Origin: Gammaproteobacteria bacterium UBA7310
Lineage (GTDB): Bacteria; Pseudomonadota; Gammaproteobacteria; Pseudomonadales; Ketobacteraceae
Length of the DNA: 13,570 nucleotides
Direction: 5' to 3'
Assembly (NCBI GenBank): GCA_002471665.1
Contig: DKQK01000060.1
Coordinates: 1 to 13,570, forward strand
Shown here: positions 1-6,584 of the stretch, piece by piece
How positions within the stretch are numbered: position 1 is the stretch's first letter
Layout: each line of letters starts with the position of its first letter
Notes under the pieces: generated by a model
Seen by the model: only the letters and a program-made list of their open reading frames with translations
What the model was told of the DNA's origin: nothing
Database searches by the model: none
Position numbers and translations under genes: made by a program

Positions 1-702
1 CTGCAACGTGCCAATGAGCGGCGAAGCACCGCTTGGTATCAACAGTACGTCAGTACATTGATCCAGCGGGATATCCGCGATCTGACCCATATCGATCACC
101 CCGATTTGATGGCCAAGTTACTCAAACTCACCGCCTTTTATGCAGGAAAACTGGTTAACCTGACCGAACTGGGCGCTAAACTTGGGCTGGATCGACTGAC
201 CATTAAAAAATACATGGCGTTGCTGGAGCAGTTGTTTCTGGTGGAGCAATTGCCGGCCTGGCATTCCAACGAATACAAACGGTTGGTGAAAACGCCCAAA
301 CTGCATTCCATTGATACCGGCATGATGTGCGCTGTTCGTGGCCTGAACCGGGAACGCCTGCTGAAGCAGCCCGGTGATTTTGGGTTGGTGCTGGAATCCT
401 TTGTCTACAACGAACTGCGAAAACAGGCAGTATGGATCGAAGAACCGTTGAGTTTCTATCACTACCGGGACAAGGATAAAGTGGAGGTCGATGTGATCAT
501 CGAAAACGCCATAGGCGACTGTTTCGCGATCGAAGTCAAAGCAGCTGCGACGTTGAGTGCCAAAGATTTTACCGGCTTGAAACGTTTTCAAAGTGTGGCC
601 GGTGAGCGCTTCAAAATGGGTATCTTGCTCTACGATGGCGATCATACAACGGCTTTTGGTGAAAATCTCTATGCCGTACCACTGGGAGCACTTTGGTCAT
701 GA
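1..702 (+). CDS. DUF4143-type ATPase, C-terminal part (left-truncated)
   Basis: The reading frame is open from base 1 to a TGA at 700-702, giving 233 codons without the gene's own start. The residues around codons 12-27 (WYQQYVSTLIQRDIRDL) resemble the end of the ATPase part of the AAA-family proteins that carry a DUF4143 tail. The following winged-helix-like segment (SLARALGL-type, here KLGLDRLTIKKYMALLEQ) and the C-terminal stretch with D164 and an EVK motif (E178, K180) fit the DUF4143 PD-(D/E)xK-like domain. The protein ends in the usual way for the family (PLGALWS), so its C-terminus looks intact. The P-loop half lies outside the window. The cellular role of this family is not established. 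A TTG at 58 could be mistaken for a start but is internal. The stop overlaps the merR ATG as ATGA. Confidence 0.75.
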   Translation: MQRANERRSTAWYQQYVSTLIQRDIRDLTHIDHPDLMAKLLKLTAFYAGKLVNLTELGAKLGLDRLTIKKYMALLEQLFLVEQLPAWHSNEYKRLVKTPKLHSIDTGMMCAVRGLNRERLLKQPGDFGLVLESFVYNELRKQAVWIEEPLSFYHYRDKDKVEVDVIIENAIGDCFAIEVKAAATLSAKDFTGLKRFQSVAGERFKMGILLYDGDHTTAFGENLYAVPLGALWS

Positions 703-1109
703 ACGAGAACTACACCATCGGCCAATTGGCTGAAGCAGCAAGTGTTAATGTTGAAACCATCCGCTACTACGAACGCCGCGGGTTGATCGCACAACCACCC
801 AAACCAACCGAGGGTTACCGCACTTATTCTAGGGCAACCCTGGCCCGGATCTTATTTATCAAACGCGCCCAGGAATTGGGGTTTACCCTGGAGGAGATCG
901 CTAATCTGCTTGAACTCGGAGAATCACCCTGTCGGGAAGTTCAGGGCATGGCAGCTCAGAAACTTGCCAGCGTACGCGCCAAGCTGGCCGATCTGCGGCG
1001 TCTGGAAATCGTCCTCGATGATCTGCTGAACCAGTGCGCCGTCAATCTGGACCAGACCCATTGTCCCATCATCGAGTCCCTTCAACCGGACGACAACAAT
1101 GCCCCCTGA
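699..1109 (+). CDS. merR: Mercury-responsive transcriptional regulator MerR
   Basis: This 136-residue protein belongs to the MerR family: N-terminal winged helix (YTIGQLAEAASVNVETIRYY, residues 5-24), a long dimerisation helix, and a C-terminal metal loop. Three cysteines, C78, C113 and C122, have the same spacing (35 and 9) as the Hg(II)-binding cysteines C82/C117/C126 of Tn501 MerR, so Hg(II) is the expected inducer. MerR holds RNA polymerase at a promoter with an over-long spacer and untwists it when Hg(II) binds. ATG 699 is preferred, with GGGAG at 684-688; TTG 693 is an alternative. The start overlaps the stop of the upstream ATPase gene. Unlike the Tn21/Tn501 arrangement, merR is not divergent from merT: it lies upstream in the same direction with the operator behind it, so direct autoregulation by that operator is not expected. 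Confidence 0.95.
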   Translation: MNENYTIGQLAEAASVNVETIRYYERRGLIAQPPKPTEGYRTYSRATLARILFIKRAQELGFTLEEIANLLELGESPCREVQGMAAQKLASVRAKLADLRRLEIVLDDLLNQCAVNLDQTHCPIIESLQPDDNNAP

Positions 1110-1117
1110 TTTCTTGC

Positions 1118-1149
1118 TTGACACCGTACTCTGGTACGGCCTTTACACT
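1118..1149 (+). promoter_or_regulatory. merT promoter with MerR operator
   Basis: A -35 TTGACA (1118-1123) is followed by a perfect dyad CCGTAC-TCTG-GTACGG (1124-1139) and a -10 candidate TACACT (1144-1149; spacer 20 bp) or TTACAC (1143-1148; spacer 19 bp). The half sites and 4-bp centre length are those of the Tn21/Tn501 mer operator, and the stretched 19-20 bp spacer is the hallmark of MerR-activated promoters. It would drive merTPFCA. It lies 8 bp after the merR stop codon. Confidence 0.92.
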
Positions 1150-1181
1150 TACTCCCATCACATACATCAGAGGAGTAAGCC

Positions 1182-1529
1182 GTGTCCCAGAAAGAATCCA
1201 ATCTGCCCATTATCGGCGGTGTTATCGCCGCCATCGGCGCGGGCCTTTGCTGCGCCGGGCCCTTCGTCTTGCTGCTGCTCGGTATCAGTGGTTCCTGGAT
1301 TGGCAATCTGACTCTGTTAGAACCGTACCGCCCCATATTTATCCTGCTGGTATTGGCTTTATTTGGTTTTTCCGGCTGGAAAATCTATCGCCCCATCGAA
1401 ACCTGTGAGCCCGGCACCGCCTGCGCCGTACCACGAGTACGCAGGCGCCGTCAGGTGATTTTCTGGGTCGCTGCGCTAACCGCACTGGTGCTCATCACCA
1501 GTAATTACTGGATCATCTGGTTCGCATGA
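1182..1529 (+). CDS. merT: Mercuric ion transporter MerT
   Basis: The 115-residue inner-membrane protein matches MerT in length (116 in Tn501) and along its whole sequence, including GLCCAGP in the first membrane helix (C23, C24) and the IGNLTLLEPYRPIFI segment. Three hydrophobic helices are visible at about 10-35, 48-66 and 92-114. C75 and C81 lie in the cytoplasmic loop between helices 2 and 3. In the family, Hg(II) is received from MerP by the membrane cysteine pair and passed to the loop cysteines and then to MerA. The start is GTG 1182, with AGGAG at 1171-1175 six bases upstream. It is the first gene of the operon behind the MerR operator, and merP follows after 35 bases. Confidence 0.96.
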   Translation: MSQKESNLPIIGGVIAAIGAGLCCAGPFVLLLLGISGSWIGNLTLLEPYRPIFILLVLALFGFSGWKIYRPIETCEPGTACAVPRVRRRRQVIFWVAALTALVLITSNYWIIWFA

Positions 1530-1564
1530 CAACTCTTTTAAGCCTTGAATACTCGGAGAAAACG

Positions 1565-1840
1565 ATGAAAAAAATCACACTATTGCTCTTTTTGACCTTA
1601 CTTAGCCTGACTGCATTTGCCAAAGAGCAAACCGTCACACTGGAAGTGCCAACCATGAACTGTGTGACCTGTCCGTTTACAGTCAAAAAGGCCTTACAAA
1701 ATGTTGATGGTGTCAGTAGCGCCGAAGTCACCTTTGAGAACAAGCTGGCTGTTGTCACGTTCGATGACGAAAAAACCTCAGTAAAAGCATTGACCGAAGC
1801 CACCACCAACGCAGGTTATCCGTCCAGGGTTAAAGAGTAA
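1565..1840 (+). CDS. merP: Periplasmic mercury-binding protein MerP
   Basis: This 91-residue protein has the same length as Tn501 MerP. A Sec signal peptide covers residues 1-19 (KK followed by a Leu-rich core, ending AFA before K20). The mature part is a single heavy-metal-associated (HMA) domain with the metal motif MNCVTC (C33, C36) and the family's TVKKAL and AVVTFDD segments. The usual GMTCxxC is here TMNCVTC. MerP scavenges Hg(II) in the periplasm and hands it to the membrane transporters. ATG 1565 is chosen over the upstream frame extension to 1526 because GGAG (1555-1558) sits six bases before it and it gives an exact signal peptide. merF follows after 7 bases. Confidence 0.96.
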   Translation: MKKITLLLFLTLLSLTAFAKEQTVTLEVPTMNCVTCPFTVKKALQNVDGVSSAEVTFENKLAVVTFDDEKTSVKALTEATTNAGYPSRVKE

Positions 1841-1847
1841 AGTGGCC

Positions 1848-2111
1848 ATGGATAACGCCAAGCTTCTGCGCACCGGGGTTATCGGTTCAATCATTGTGGC
1901 CTTGTGTTGCTTCACCCCGGTTTTGGTCATTTTGCTGGGTACGGTTGGCCTGTCGGCGTTGACAGGTTACCTGGATTGCGTGCTGTTTCCGGCATTGATC
2001 ATGTTTCTGGGCATAGCCGGTTACGCCGCTTTTCGTAAACAGCCATCACAACAAAATACGACCCGTTGTAATACTGGCCATAAAGATGGCGGGGAAAACG
2101 ATGAACAATGA
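1848..2111 (+). CDS. merF: Mercury transporter MerF
   Basis: An 87-residue, two-helix inner-membrane protein that matches MerF closely (VALCCFTPVLVILLG and GLSALTGYLD). The first vicinal cysteine pair, C20-C21, is present. Known MerF proteins have a second vicinal pair near the C-terminus; here only one cysteine, C74, is left in that area, with an extra C44 at the start of helix 2. The C-terminal tail is hydrophilic and Gly/Glu/Asn-rich. In the family, MerF takes Hg(II) from MerP or small thiols into the cytoplasm. ATG 1848 is taken as start; GTG 1842 in the same frame is possible, and neither has a strong ribosome-binding site. It sits 7 bases after merP, which suggests translational coupling. 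Confidence 0.92.
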   Translation: MDNAKLLRTGVIGSIIVALCCFTPVLVILLGTVGLSALTGYLDCVLFPALIMFLGIAGYAAFRKQPSQQNTTRCNTGHKDGGENDEQ

Positions 2112-2144
2112 TAACGGCCAGAGTGGCGACAGAAGGTGTTCATT

Positions 2145-2564
2145 ATGGAAATGCTAATGCGATTGGTGACACGCGTCGGCGATAAACTTGGCTCATTGGG
2201 CGCGCTGGTTTCTGCCATGGGTTGCGCCATGTGCTTCCCGGCCATAGCCAGTCTCGGCGCTGCGGTAGGACTGGGCTTTCTCAGTCAGTGGGAAGGTCTG
2301 TTCATTAACACGCTTTTGCCGCTGTTTGCATGGGTCACTCTGGTGCTCAATGGACTTAGCTGGTTAAGCCACAGGCAATGGCACCGCAGTGCGCTCGGTA
2401 TGATCGGTCCGATATTGCTACTGCTATCCCTTTATCCCTGGTTCCAATATGGCTGGAGCAGTTACGTCACCTATTCAGCGTTAGGTCTGATGGTTGTTGT
2501 ATCGCTTTGGGATGTTTTTTCACCCGCGAATAAGCGCTGTGATGACGACAGTTGTGCTGTTTAA
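2145..2564 (+). CDS. merC: Mercury transporter MerC
   Basis: This 139-residue protein, against about 140 in Tn21 MerC, has four hydrophobic helices. It carries the MerC signature GCAMCFP (C27, C30) in helix 1, the conserved GLGFLSQWEGLF and SHRQWHRSALGMIGP segments, and a C-terminal RCDDDSC (C132, C137). MerC is an inner-membrane Hg(II) uptake protein that also works without MerP. ATG 2145 has AGAAGG (2131-2136) eight bases upstream; ATG 2157 gives a better N-terminal alignment to Tn21 MerC (MRLVTRV) and cannot be excluded. It lies 33 bases behind merF. Having MerT, MerF and MerC together gives the operon three mercury importers. Confidence 0.95.
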   Translation: MEMLMRLVTRVGDKLGSLGALVSAMGCAMCFPAIASLGAAVGLGFLSQWEGLFINTLLPLFAWVTLVLNGLSWLSHRQWHRSALGMIGPILLLLSLYPWFQYGWSSYVTYSALGLMVVVSLWDVFSPANKRCDDDSCAV

Positions 2565-2603
2565 CACCACTAGATAAAACCGACTTACTGTTGAGGAACA
2601 AGC

Positions 2604-4286
2604 ATGATCCTACTATCGATACAAGGGATGACCTGCCCAAGCTGCGTCGGTCACGTTAAAGAAGCGCTCGATGCGATCGAAGGCGTGATCAACGTTGAAG
2701 TCTCTTATAAAAACGCCAACGCAGCGATCACTGCAAATGCTGGCGTCAGCGTAGCCGATCTCGTCGGCGCTATTGAGGCGCTGGGGTATACGGCTAAAGA
2801 AAATACGTCACCGAGCGCCTATGGTGAAAACACAACTACTAGTGATACAGGAGGTAACCGGTCTCAACAGGTGGTGATTATCGGCAGTGGCTCCGCTGCC
2901 TTTGCCTGTGCCATCAAGGCCGCCGAAAGGGGTGCCAAAGTCACCCTGATCGAAGGTGCTGATGTCATTGGCGGCTGCTGCGTCAATGTCGGCTGTGTAC
3001 CCTCCAAGATTCTGATCCGGGCCGCACAACTGGCCCAGCAGCAACGCCACAATCCCTTTGTGGGGCTGGAAAACCATTCGCCTCAACTGAGTCGCGCCTT
3101 GTTGACTGAGCAGCAAACCGCGCGCGTCGAGGAGCTGCGTGCAGCCAAATACCAGAATATTCTCGATGCCAACCCGGCACTCCACCTAGTGAAGGGATAT
3201 GCACGATTTAAAGATGCAAACACATTGATCGTCAGCAAAGACGACGGCACCGAACAGGACCTCCATGCCGACAAGATTCTGATTGCCACCGGTTCAACGC
3301 CAACCATTCCCCCCATTGACGGATTGGCCCCCGCGTCTTCACAGAGAATGCCTTACTGGACATCCGATGAGGCGCTGTTTGCCAAGCAACTGCCACAACA
3401 CCTGGTGGTGATCGGCTCCTCCGTGGTTGCCCTGGAAATAGCCCAGGCCTATCGCCGTTTGGGTAGCGAAGTGACTGTGCTGGCACGCCACACCCTTTTG
3501 TACCGGGAAGATCCCCTGCTGGGAGAAAAGCTGGCCGAATGCTTCGAGAAAGAAGGTATACGTGTCCTCAATCACACCCAGGTGACACAAGTTTCCCACG
3601 ATGGGCGGCAGTTCACCCTGGAAACCCATTCTTTGAACACCGGGGCCAACACCTTGCACGGCGACAAACTGTTGATCAGCACTGGGCGTCACGCCAATAC
3701 CGAGAAGCTGAATCTGGAAGTGGTTGGCGTCAAGACGGAGCAAAATGGCGAAGTCATCGTCAATGAGCGCATGGAAACGAATGTTCCGGGCATTTATGCG
3801 GCTGGTGACTGCTCCAATATGCCCCAGTTCGTGTATGTCGCCGCGGCAGCAGGTAGCCGTGCCGGCACCAATATGATGGGCGGAGAAGCCAGACTGGATC
3901 TGTCCACCATGCCGGCAGTGATCTTTACCGATCCCCAGGTGGCTACCGTCGGCCTGACGGAACAGCAAGCCAACGCCCAAGGCATTGCAACCGACAGTCG
4001 TGTGCTGGACATGGAAAACGTGCCCCGCGCCTTGGCAAACTTTGAAACCGACGGATTTATTAAGCTTGTTGTAGAAAAGGCCAGTGGATGCCTGATCGGA
4101 GCACAAATTCTGGCCCACGAAGGAGGAGAACTGATCCAGAGCGCAGCCTTGGCAATCCGTAACCACATGACGGTAACCGAGCTGGCCGATCAATTGTTCC
4201 CTTACCTGACGATGGTCGAAAGTTTGAAACTCTGTGCTCAGACCTTTAATAAGGATGTCAAAGAACTCTCCTGTTGCGCCGGGTGA
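2604..4286 (+). CDS. merA: Mercuric reductase MerA
   Basis: This 560-residue cytoplasmic flavoenzyme reduces Hg(II) to Hg(0) with NADPH. An N-terminal HMA domain (residues 1-70, GMTCPSC with C11 and C14) is linked to a pyridine-nucleotide disulfide oxidoreductase core: FAD-binding GSGSAA at 94-99, redox pair C126/C131 in CCVNVGCVPSK, NAD(P)-binding GSSVVALE near 271, and FAD-binding IYAAGDC near 400. The active-site tyrosine region is VYVAAAAG (Y411) and the Hg-accepting C-terminal pair is C557/C558. Length equals that of Tn501 MerA (561). Two additional cysteines are unusual compared with Tn501: C125 replaces Thr next to redox C126, and C544 replaces Ala in the C-terminal dimer segment. GAGGA at 2593-2597 lies six bases before the ATG. 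It is the last intact gene of the mer operon. Confidence 0.97.
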   Translation: MILLSIQGMTCPSCVGHVKEALDAIEGVINVEVSYKNANAAITANAGVSVADLVGAIEALGYTAKENTSPSAYGENTTTSDTGGNRSQQVVIIGSGSAAFACAIKAAERGAKVTLIEGADVIGGCCVNVGCVPSKILIRAAQLAQQQRHNPFVGLENHSPQLSRALLTEQQTARVEELRAAKYQNILDANPALHLVKGYARFKDANTLIVSKDDGTEQDLHADKILIATGSTPTIPPIDGLAPASSQRMPYWTSDEALFAKQLPQHLVVIGSSVVALEIAQAYRRLGSEVTVLARHTLLYREDPLLGEKLAECFEKEGIRVLNHTQVTQVSHDGRQFTLETHSLNTGANTLHGDKLLISTGRHANTEKLNLEVVGVKTEQNGEVIVNERMETNVPGIYAAGDCSNMPQFVYVAAAAGSRAGTNMMGGEARLDLSTMPAVIFTDPQVATVGLTEQQANAQGIATDSRVLDMENVPRALANFETDGFIKLVVEKASGCLIGAQILAHEGGELIQSAALAIRNHMTVTELADQLFPYLTMVESLKLCAQTFNKDVKELSCCAG

Positions 4287-4405
4287 ATGAACACGCTATG
4301 GGAGCGTCCCCACCGGCGGCCAGCGACCGAAACAGCTATATAGGTTGTGAGGTGCTGCAAGGGTACCAATTTGCCGTTCCGTAGATACCAAGCAGATTAC
4401 AACCC
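4287..4405. other. Non-coding stretch after merA
   Basis: No gene is seen between the merA stop and the small ORF at 4406. A short GGGA-GCG-TCCC hairpin (4300-4310) follows merA by 13 bases, but it has only a 4-bp stem and no T-run, so it is not a convincing terminator. Together with the remnant ORF and 4628-4679 this makes a gap of about 390 bases between the intact merA and cadR genes. Confidence 0.5.
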
Positions 4406-4627
4406 GTGGTCTGGCGGAACCACATGAACAGAGACGTTATTCTGATGGCAAACCAGAACACACGAGCATGTAACCAAAAGGAAACTGGCATCTCGCATCC
4501 TTTTGAAGTGATCCCCGATTTTGTTGCCTTTATGGAGGCCGATGGGCAAGCGCTTGAATTTCCATTAACGATCTCGCAACTGGCGAAAACCGCGCAAACC
4601 ACCATGTATACCGTGCGGCTGGTTTGA
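4406..4627 (+). pseudogene. Probable merD remnant (N-terminal helix-turn-helix only)
   Basis: A short frame from GTG 4406 (internal ATGs at 4424 and 4445) to TGA 4625-4627. The last 20 residues, LTISQLAKTAQTTMYTVRLV, resemble the first helix-turn-helix of MerR-family proteins and best the start of MerD (TVSQLA...VRDYLxRGLL). The homology stops right after YTVR, where DYxxRGLL should follow, and the frame then ends. MerD is the co-regulator usually encoded directly after merA, so position supports a decayed or 3'-deleted merD. The preceding part (FEVIPDFVAFMEADG) is not recognised. No other part of MerD is visible in the 50 bases downstream. It could instead be a random or unrelated small ORF. 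Confidence 0.4.
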
Positions 4628-4679
4628 TCCTGGATACTAAACCTTACTCTATGCTATCCACGCACCGGATAGTTGGGAC

Positions 4680-5072
4680 TTAGTGGTTGGACAGGTTTTG
4701 CAAAATTCCACACTGATCGACAGTTCGATCCTCAGTACAGGCATGCTGCAATGCCTGAAGCTGGAGTCGCAGTGATTCGAGTTCGGCGATACGCCTCTTC
4801 ACTTCCTCCAAATGGCGCCCAATCATCTGATTGACCTGATCGCATTGGGCCGAAGGCGTGTCTTGGAGCTGTAATAGTTGTCGAATATCACAGAGTGGCA
4901 GATTCAAACTGCGGCAATGCTTGATAAACAGCAGTCTTTGGACTGCGGCCTGATTGTAGAGGCGAAAATTCCCTCCACTGCGTGCACTTGATGCAATCAG
5001 GCCTTCTTTTTCGTAGTAGCGAATAGCTTGGATGGAACAATCCGTTAGTTTTGCTAGTTCACCGATTTTCAT
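4680..5072 (-). CDS. cadR: Cd(II)/Pb(II)-responsive MerR-family regulator (CadR/PbrR)
   Basis: The 130-residue protein is divergently oriented to the transporter operon. The N-terminal winged helix starts MKIGELAKLTDCSIQAIRYY and is followed by the CadR/PbrR-type wing (RSGGNFRLY, 32-40) and the FIKHCRSLNLPLCDI helix. Metal-binding cysteines are C77, C112 and C121, the positions used by CadR and PbrR proteins for Cd(II)/Pb(II). The C-terminal CGILQNL is also typical. An AGGA on the minus strand (plus-strand 5079-5082) lies six bases before the start. The CadR/PbrR-like operator is in the 80-base gap between this gene and the transporter gene. Whether Cd, Pb or Zn is the main inducer cannot be read from the sequence. 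Confidence 0.93.
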   Translation of the reverse strand: MKIGELAKLTDCSIQAIRYYEKEGLIASSARSGGNFRLYNQAAVQRLLFIKHCRSLNLPLCDIRQLLQLQDTPSAQCDQVNQMIGRHLEEVKRRIAELESLRLQLQALQHACTEDRTVDQCGILQNLSNH

Positions 5073-5089
5073 TCTGCATCCTGTCGATC

Positions 5090-5120
5090 TTGACTCTATA
5101 GTGGCTATAGAGTTTACATT
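5090..5120 (+). promoter_or_regulatory. CadR/PbrR-controlled promoter and operator
   Basis: A -35 TTGACT (5090-5095), a perfect 9-bp inverted repeat ACTCTATAG and CTATAGAGT around TGG (5093-5113), and a -10 TACATT (5115-5120) with a 19-bp spacer. The dyad closely resembles the known PbrR and CadR operators, and the long spacer is the MerR-family activation signature. It faces the CDF transporter gene, whose ATG (5153) has AGAAGG at 5140-5145. The divergent cadR start at 5072 is 18 bp from the -35, so the bound regulator may also affect its own gene. Confidence 0.93.
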
Positions 5121-5152
5121 ATATCCATTGAGAGATACCAGAAGGCTTTGAA

Positions 5153-6058
5153 ATGACCGAAAAAAATTGTTGCGGGTCCGATGTGACGGTCATAACTGAC
5201 AACAAGTTGACTACAACCGAAGAAAAACCCTCAATAGAATCAGGGGGTTATATCTCCGAGTTTTCAGTTCCTAAAATGGATTGCGCCTCCGAAGAGCGCA
5301 TGATTCGCCTGGCGCTTGACGCAGTTCAGCAATCCATTGCGCTGGAGTTTGACATTCCTGCACGCCAGGTTCGGGTATTTCATAGCAATGCGGTTGAGGA
5401 GATTATCACCGCGCTAGAATCGTTGGGTCTGGGCGCCACATTAATATCTTCACAAAAGATCGATAACGAAGCGCTATCTCAAGCTCATGCCTCAGCATCT
5501 GATATGGAAAAGAAGGATGCCGCGGTGCTCAAAATATTGTTGGCGATCAATGCCTTGATGTTTGTGGTGGAGTTTTCAGTTGGTTGGGTAGCGCAGTCTA
5601 CCGGCCTGATCGCCGACTCACTGGATATGTTCGCGGATGCCGCCGTGTATGGACTGGCCCTTTATGCCGTTGGTCGCAGCAGCTTCTTGAAAGTGCGCGC
5701 CGCCCATTTCTCGGGTTGGTTGCAAATGCTGCTGGCCTTTGGTGCGTTATTGGAAGTGGGAAGACGTTTCTGGTTTGGCAGTGAGCCGGTATCTACGTTG
5801 ATGATGAGCTTCGGATTGATTGCTTTAGCGGCAAACGTCTACTGTCTGATACTGATCGGCAAAAACAAGGACGGTGGTGCCCATATGAAAGCAAGTTGGA
5901 TCTTCTCGGCCAATGATGTAATCGCCAATACTGGTGTTATTCTCGCGGGGGCTTTAGTTGCCTGGACAGGTTCACCCTATCCTGACTTGGTGATTGGGTT
6001 GTTGATTGGGCTGATTGTGTTAAACGGTGCCCGTATTATTCTCCGTTTAAAAGCCTGA
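5153..6058 (+). CDS. CDF-type cation transporter with N-terminal HMA-like domain
   Basis: A 301-residue inner-membrane protein. Residues 1-30 are hydrophilic with C6-C7. Residues 34-100 form an HMA-like fold whose metal loop is MDCASEE, with only C44 and a Glu where the second Cys would be. Residues 124-298 are a cation diffusion facilitator membrane domain with about six helices. TM2 carries ADSLDMFADA (D155, D158, D162), aligning with the HxxxD/DxxxD metal site of CDF proteins. TM5 keeps SANDVIAN (D255), but the usual His four residues earlier is not seen. The protein ends after TM6 and lacks the cytoplasmic C-terminal domain of CzcD or YiiP. Family knowledge and the CadR operator suggest cytoplasm-to-periplasm export of Cd, Zn or Pb. 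It begins an operon with lspA 12 bases downstream. Confidence 0.88.
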   Translation: MTEKNCCGSDVTVITDNKLTTTEEKPSIESGGYISEFSVPKMDCASEERMIRLALDAVQQSIALEFDIPARQVRVFHSNAVEEIITALESLGLGATLISSQKIDNEALSQAHASASDMEKKDAAVLKILLAINALMFVVEFSVGWVAQSTGLIADSLDMFADAAVYGLALYAVGRSSFLKVRAAHFSGWLQMLLAFGALLEVGRRFWFGSEPVSTLMMSFGLIALAANVYCLILIGKNKDGGAHMKASWIFSANDVIANTGVILAGALVAWTGSPYPDLVIGLLIGLIVLNGARIILRLKA

Positions 6059-6070
6059 CTGGAGTGCTCC

Positions 6071-6553
6071 ATGAACAATAAAAAATCAGGCGGTGTATGG
6101 GTTTGGCATATAGTTGCTGTGTCTTTGCTGTTGCTTGATCAAATAACAAAGTATTGGGTTGAAAAAATGCTTGTTCTGGGCGAAGCGGTACCCATTACCG
6201 AAATGTTTAACCTGGTGCACCGGCATAACAAAGGTGCCGCTTTCAGCTTCTTAGCCAATGCGGGTGGTTGGCAGCGCTATTTCTTTATTAGCTTGGCAAT
6301 CGGAATTTCGTGCTGGCTGGTGTTTGCTATTCAACGATCAACGGCTCGAACAGAGACCCTTGGATATTCATTCATTCTTGGCGGTGCTTTAGGAAACTTG
6401 TTCGACCGCTTATTCCGAGGGGCGGTCGTAGATTTCCTGGATATCTATTGGAAGAGCCATCATTGGCCTGCATTTAATGTCGCTGATATTGCCATTGTAT
6501 GTGGTGCGGGCGTTCTGCTTGCTTCTATAACGAAAGAAGTCAGAACCTCTTGA
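6071..6553 (+). CDS. lspA: Signal peptidase II (accessory LspA, PbrC-like)
   Basis: This 160-residue inner-membrane aspartic protease removes signal peptides from lipoproteins. Four hydrophobic helices and all LspA signature blocks are present: DQITKYWV (D23), NKGAAFSFL (N53), GGALGNLFDRL (D112, R113) followed by VVDFLD, and FNVADIAI. The catalytic pair is likely D121 and D139. GGAG at 6061-6064 lies six bases before the ATG. The housekeeping lspA normally sits next to ileS, so this copy in a metal operon is probably accessory, like pbrC of lead operons. There is no pbrB-like phosphatase here. No protein in this window has an obvious lipobox, so its special substrate, if any, is not visible. 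Confidence 0.95.
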   Translation: MNNKKSGGVWVWHIVAVSLLLLDQITKYWVEKMLVLGEAVPITEMFNLVHRHNKGAAFSFLANAGGWQRYFFISLAIGISCWLVFAIQRSTARTETLGYSFILGGALGNLFDRLFRGAVVDFLDIYWKSHHWPAFNVADIAIVCGAGVLLASITKEVRTS

Positions 6554-6584
6554 ACCTGCTCATTATCTTTGGAGAGAAAACCAC

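Noticed and set aside
118..645. 175-codon minus-strand frame opposite the DUF4143 gene
   Set aside because: It is a shadow of the real + strand gene, with no family features or ribosome-binding site of note.
3339..4193. 284-codon open frame on the minus strand opposite merA
   Set aside because: It lies entirely inside the well-supported merA gene, has no recognisable domain, and its composition is what the complement of merA would give.
4336..4605. 89-codon minus-strand frame in the merA-cadR gap
   Set aside because: It shows no recognisable domain and overlaps the + strand frame that has MerD-like residues.
4654..4672. CTATCC / GGATAG inverted repeat just after the cadR stop (cadR reads leftward, ending at 4680)
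   Set aside because: A 6-bp AT-containing stem with a 7-base loop and no T-run is too weak to call a terminator.
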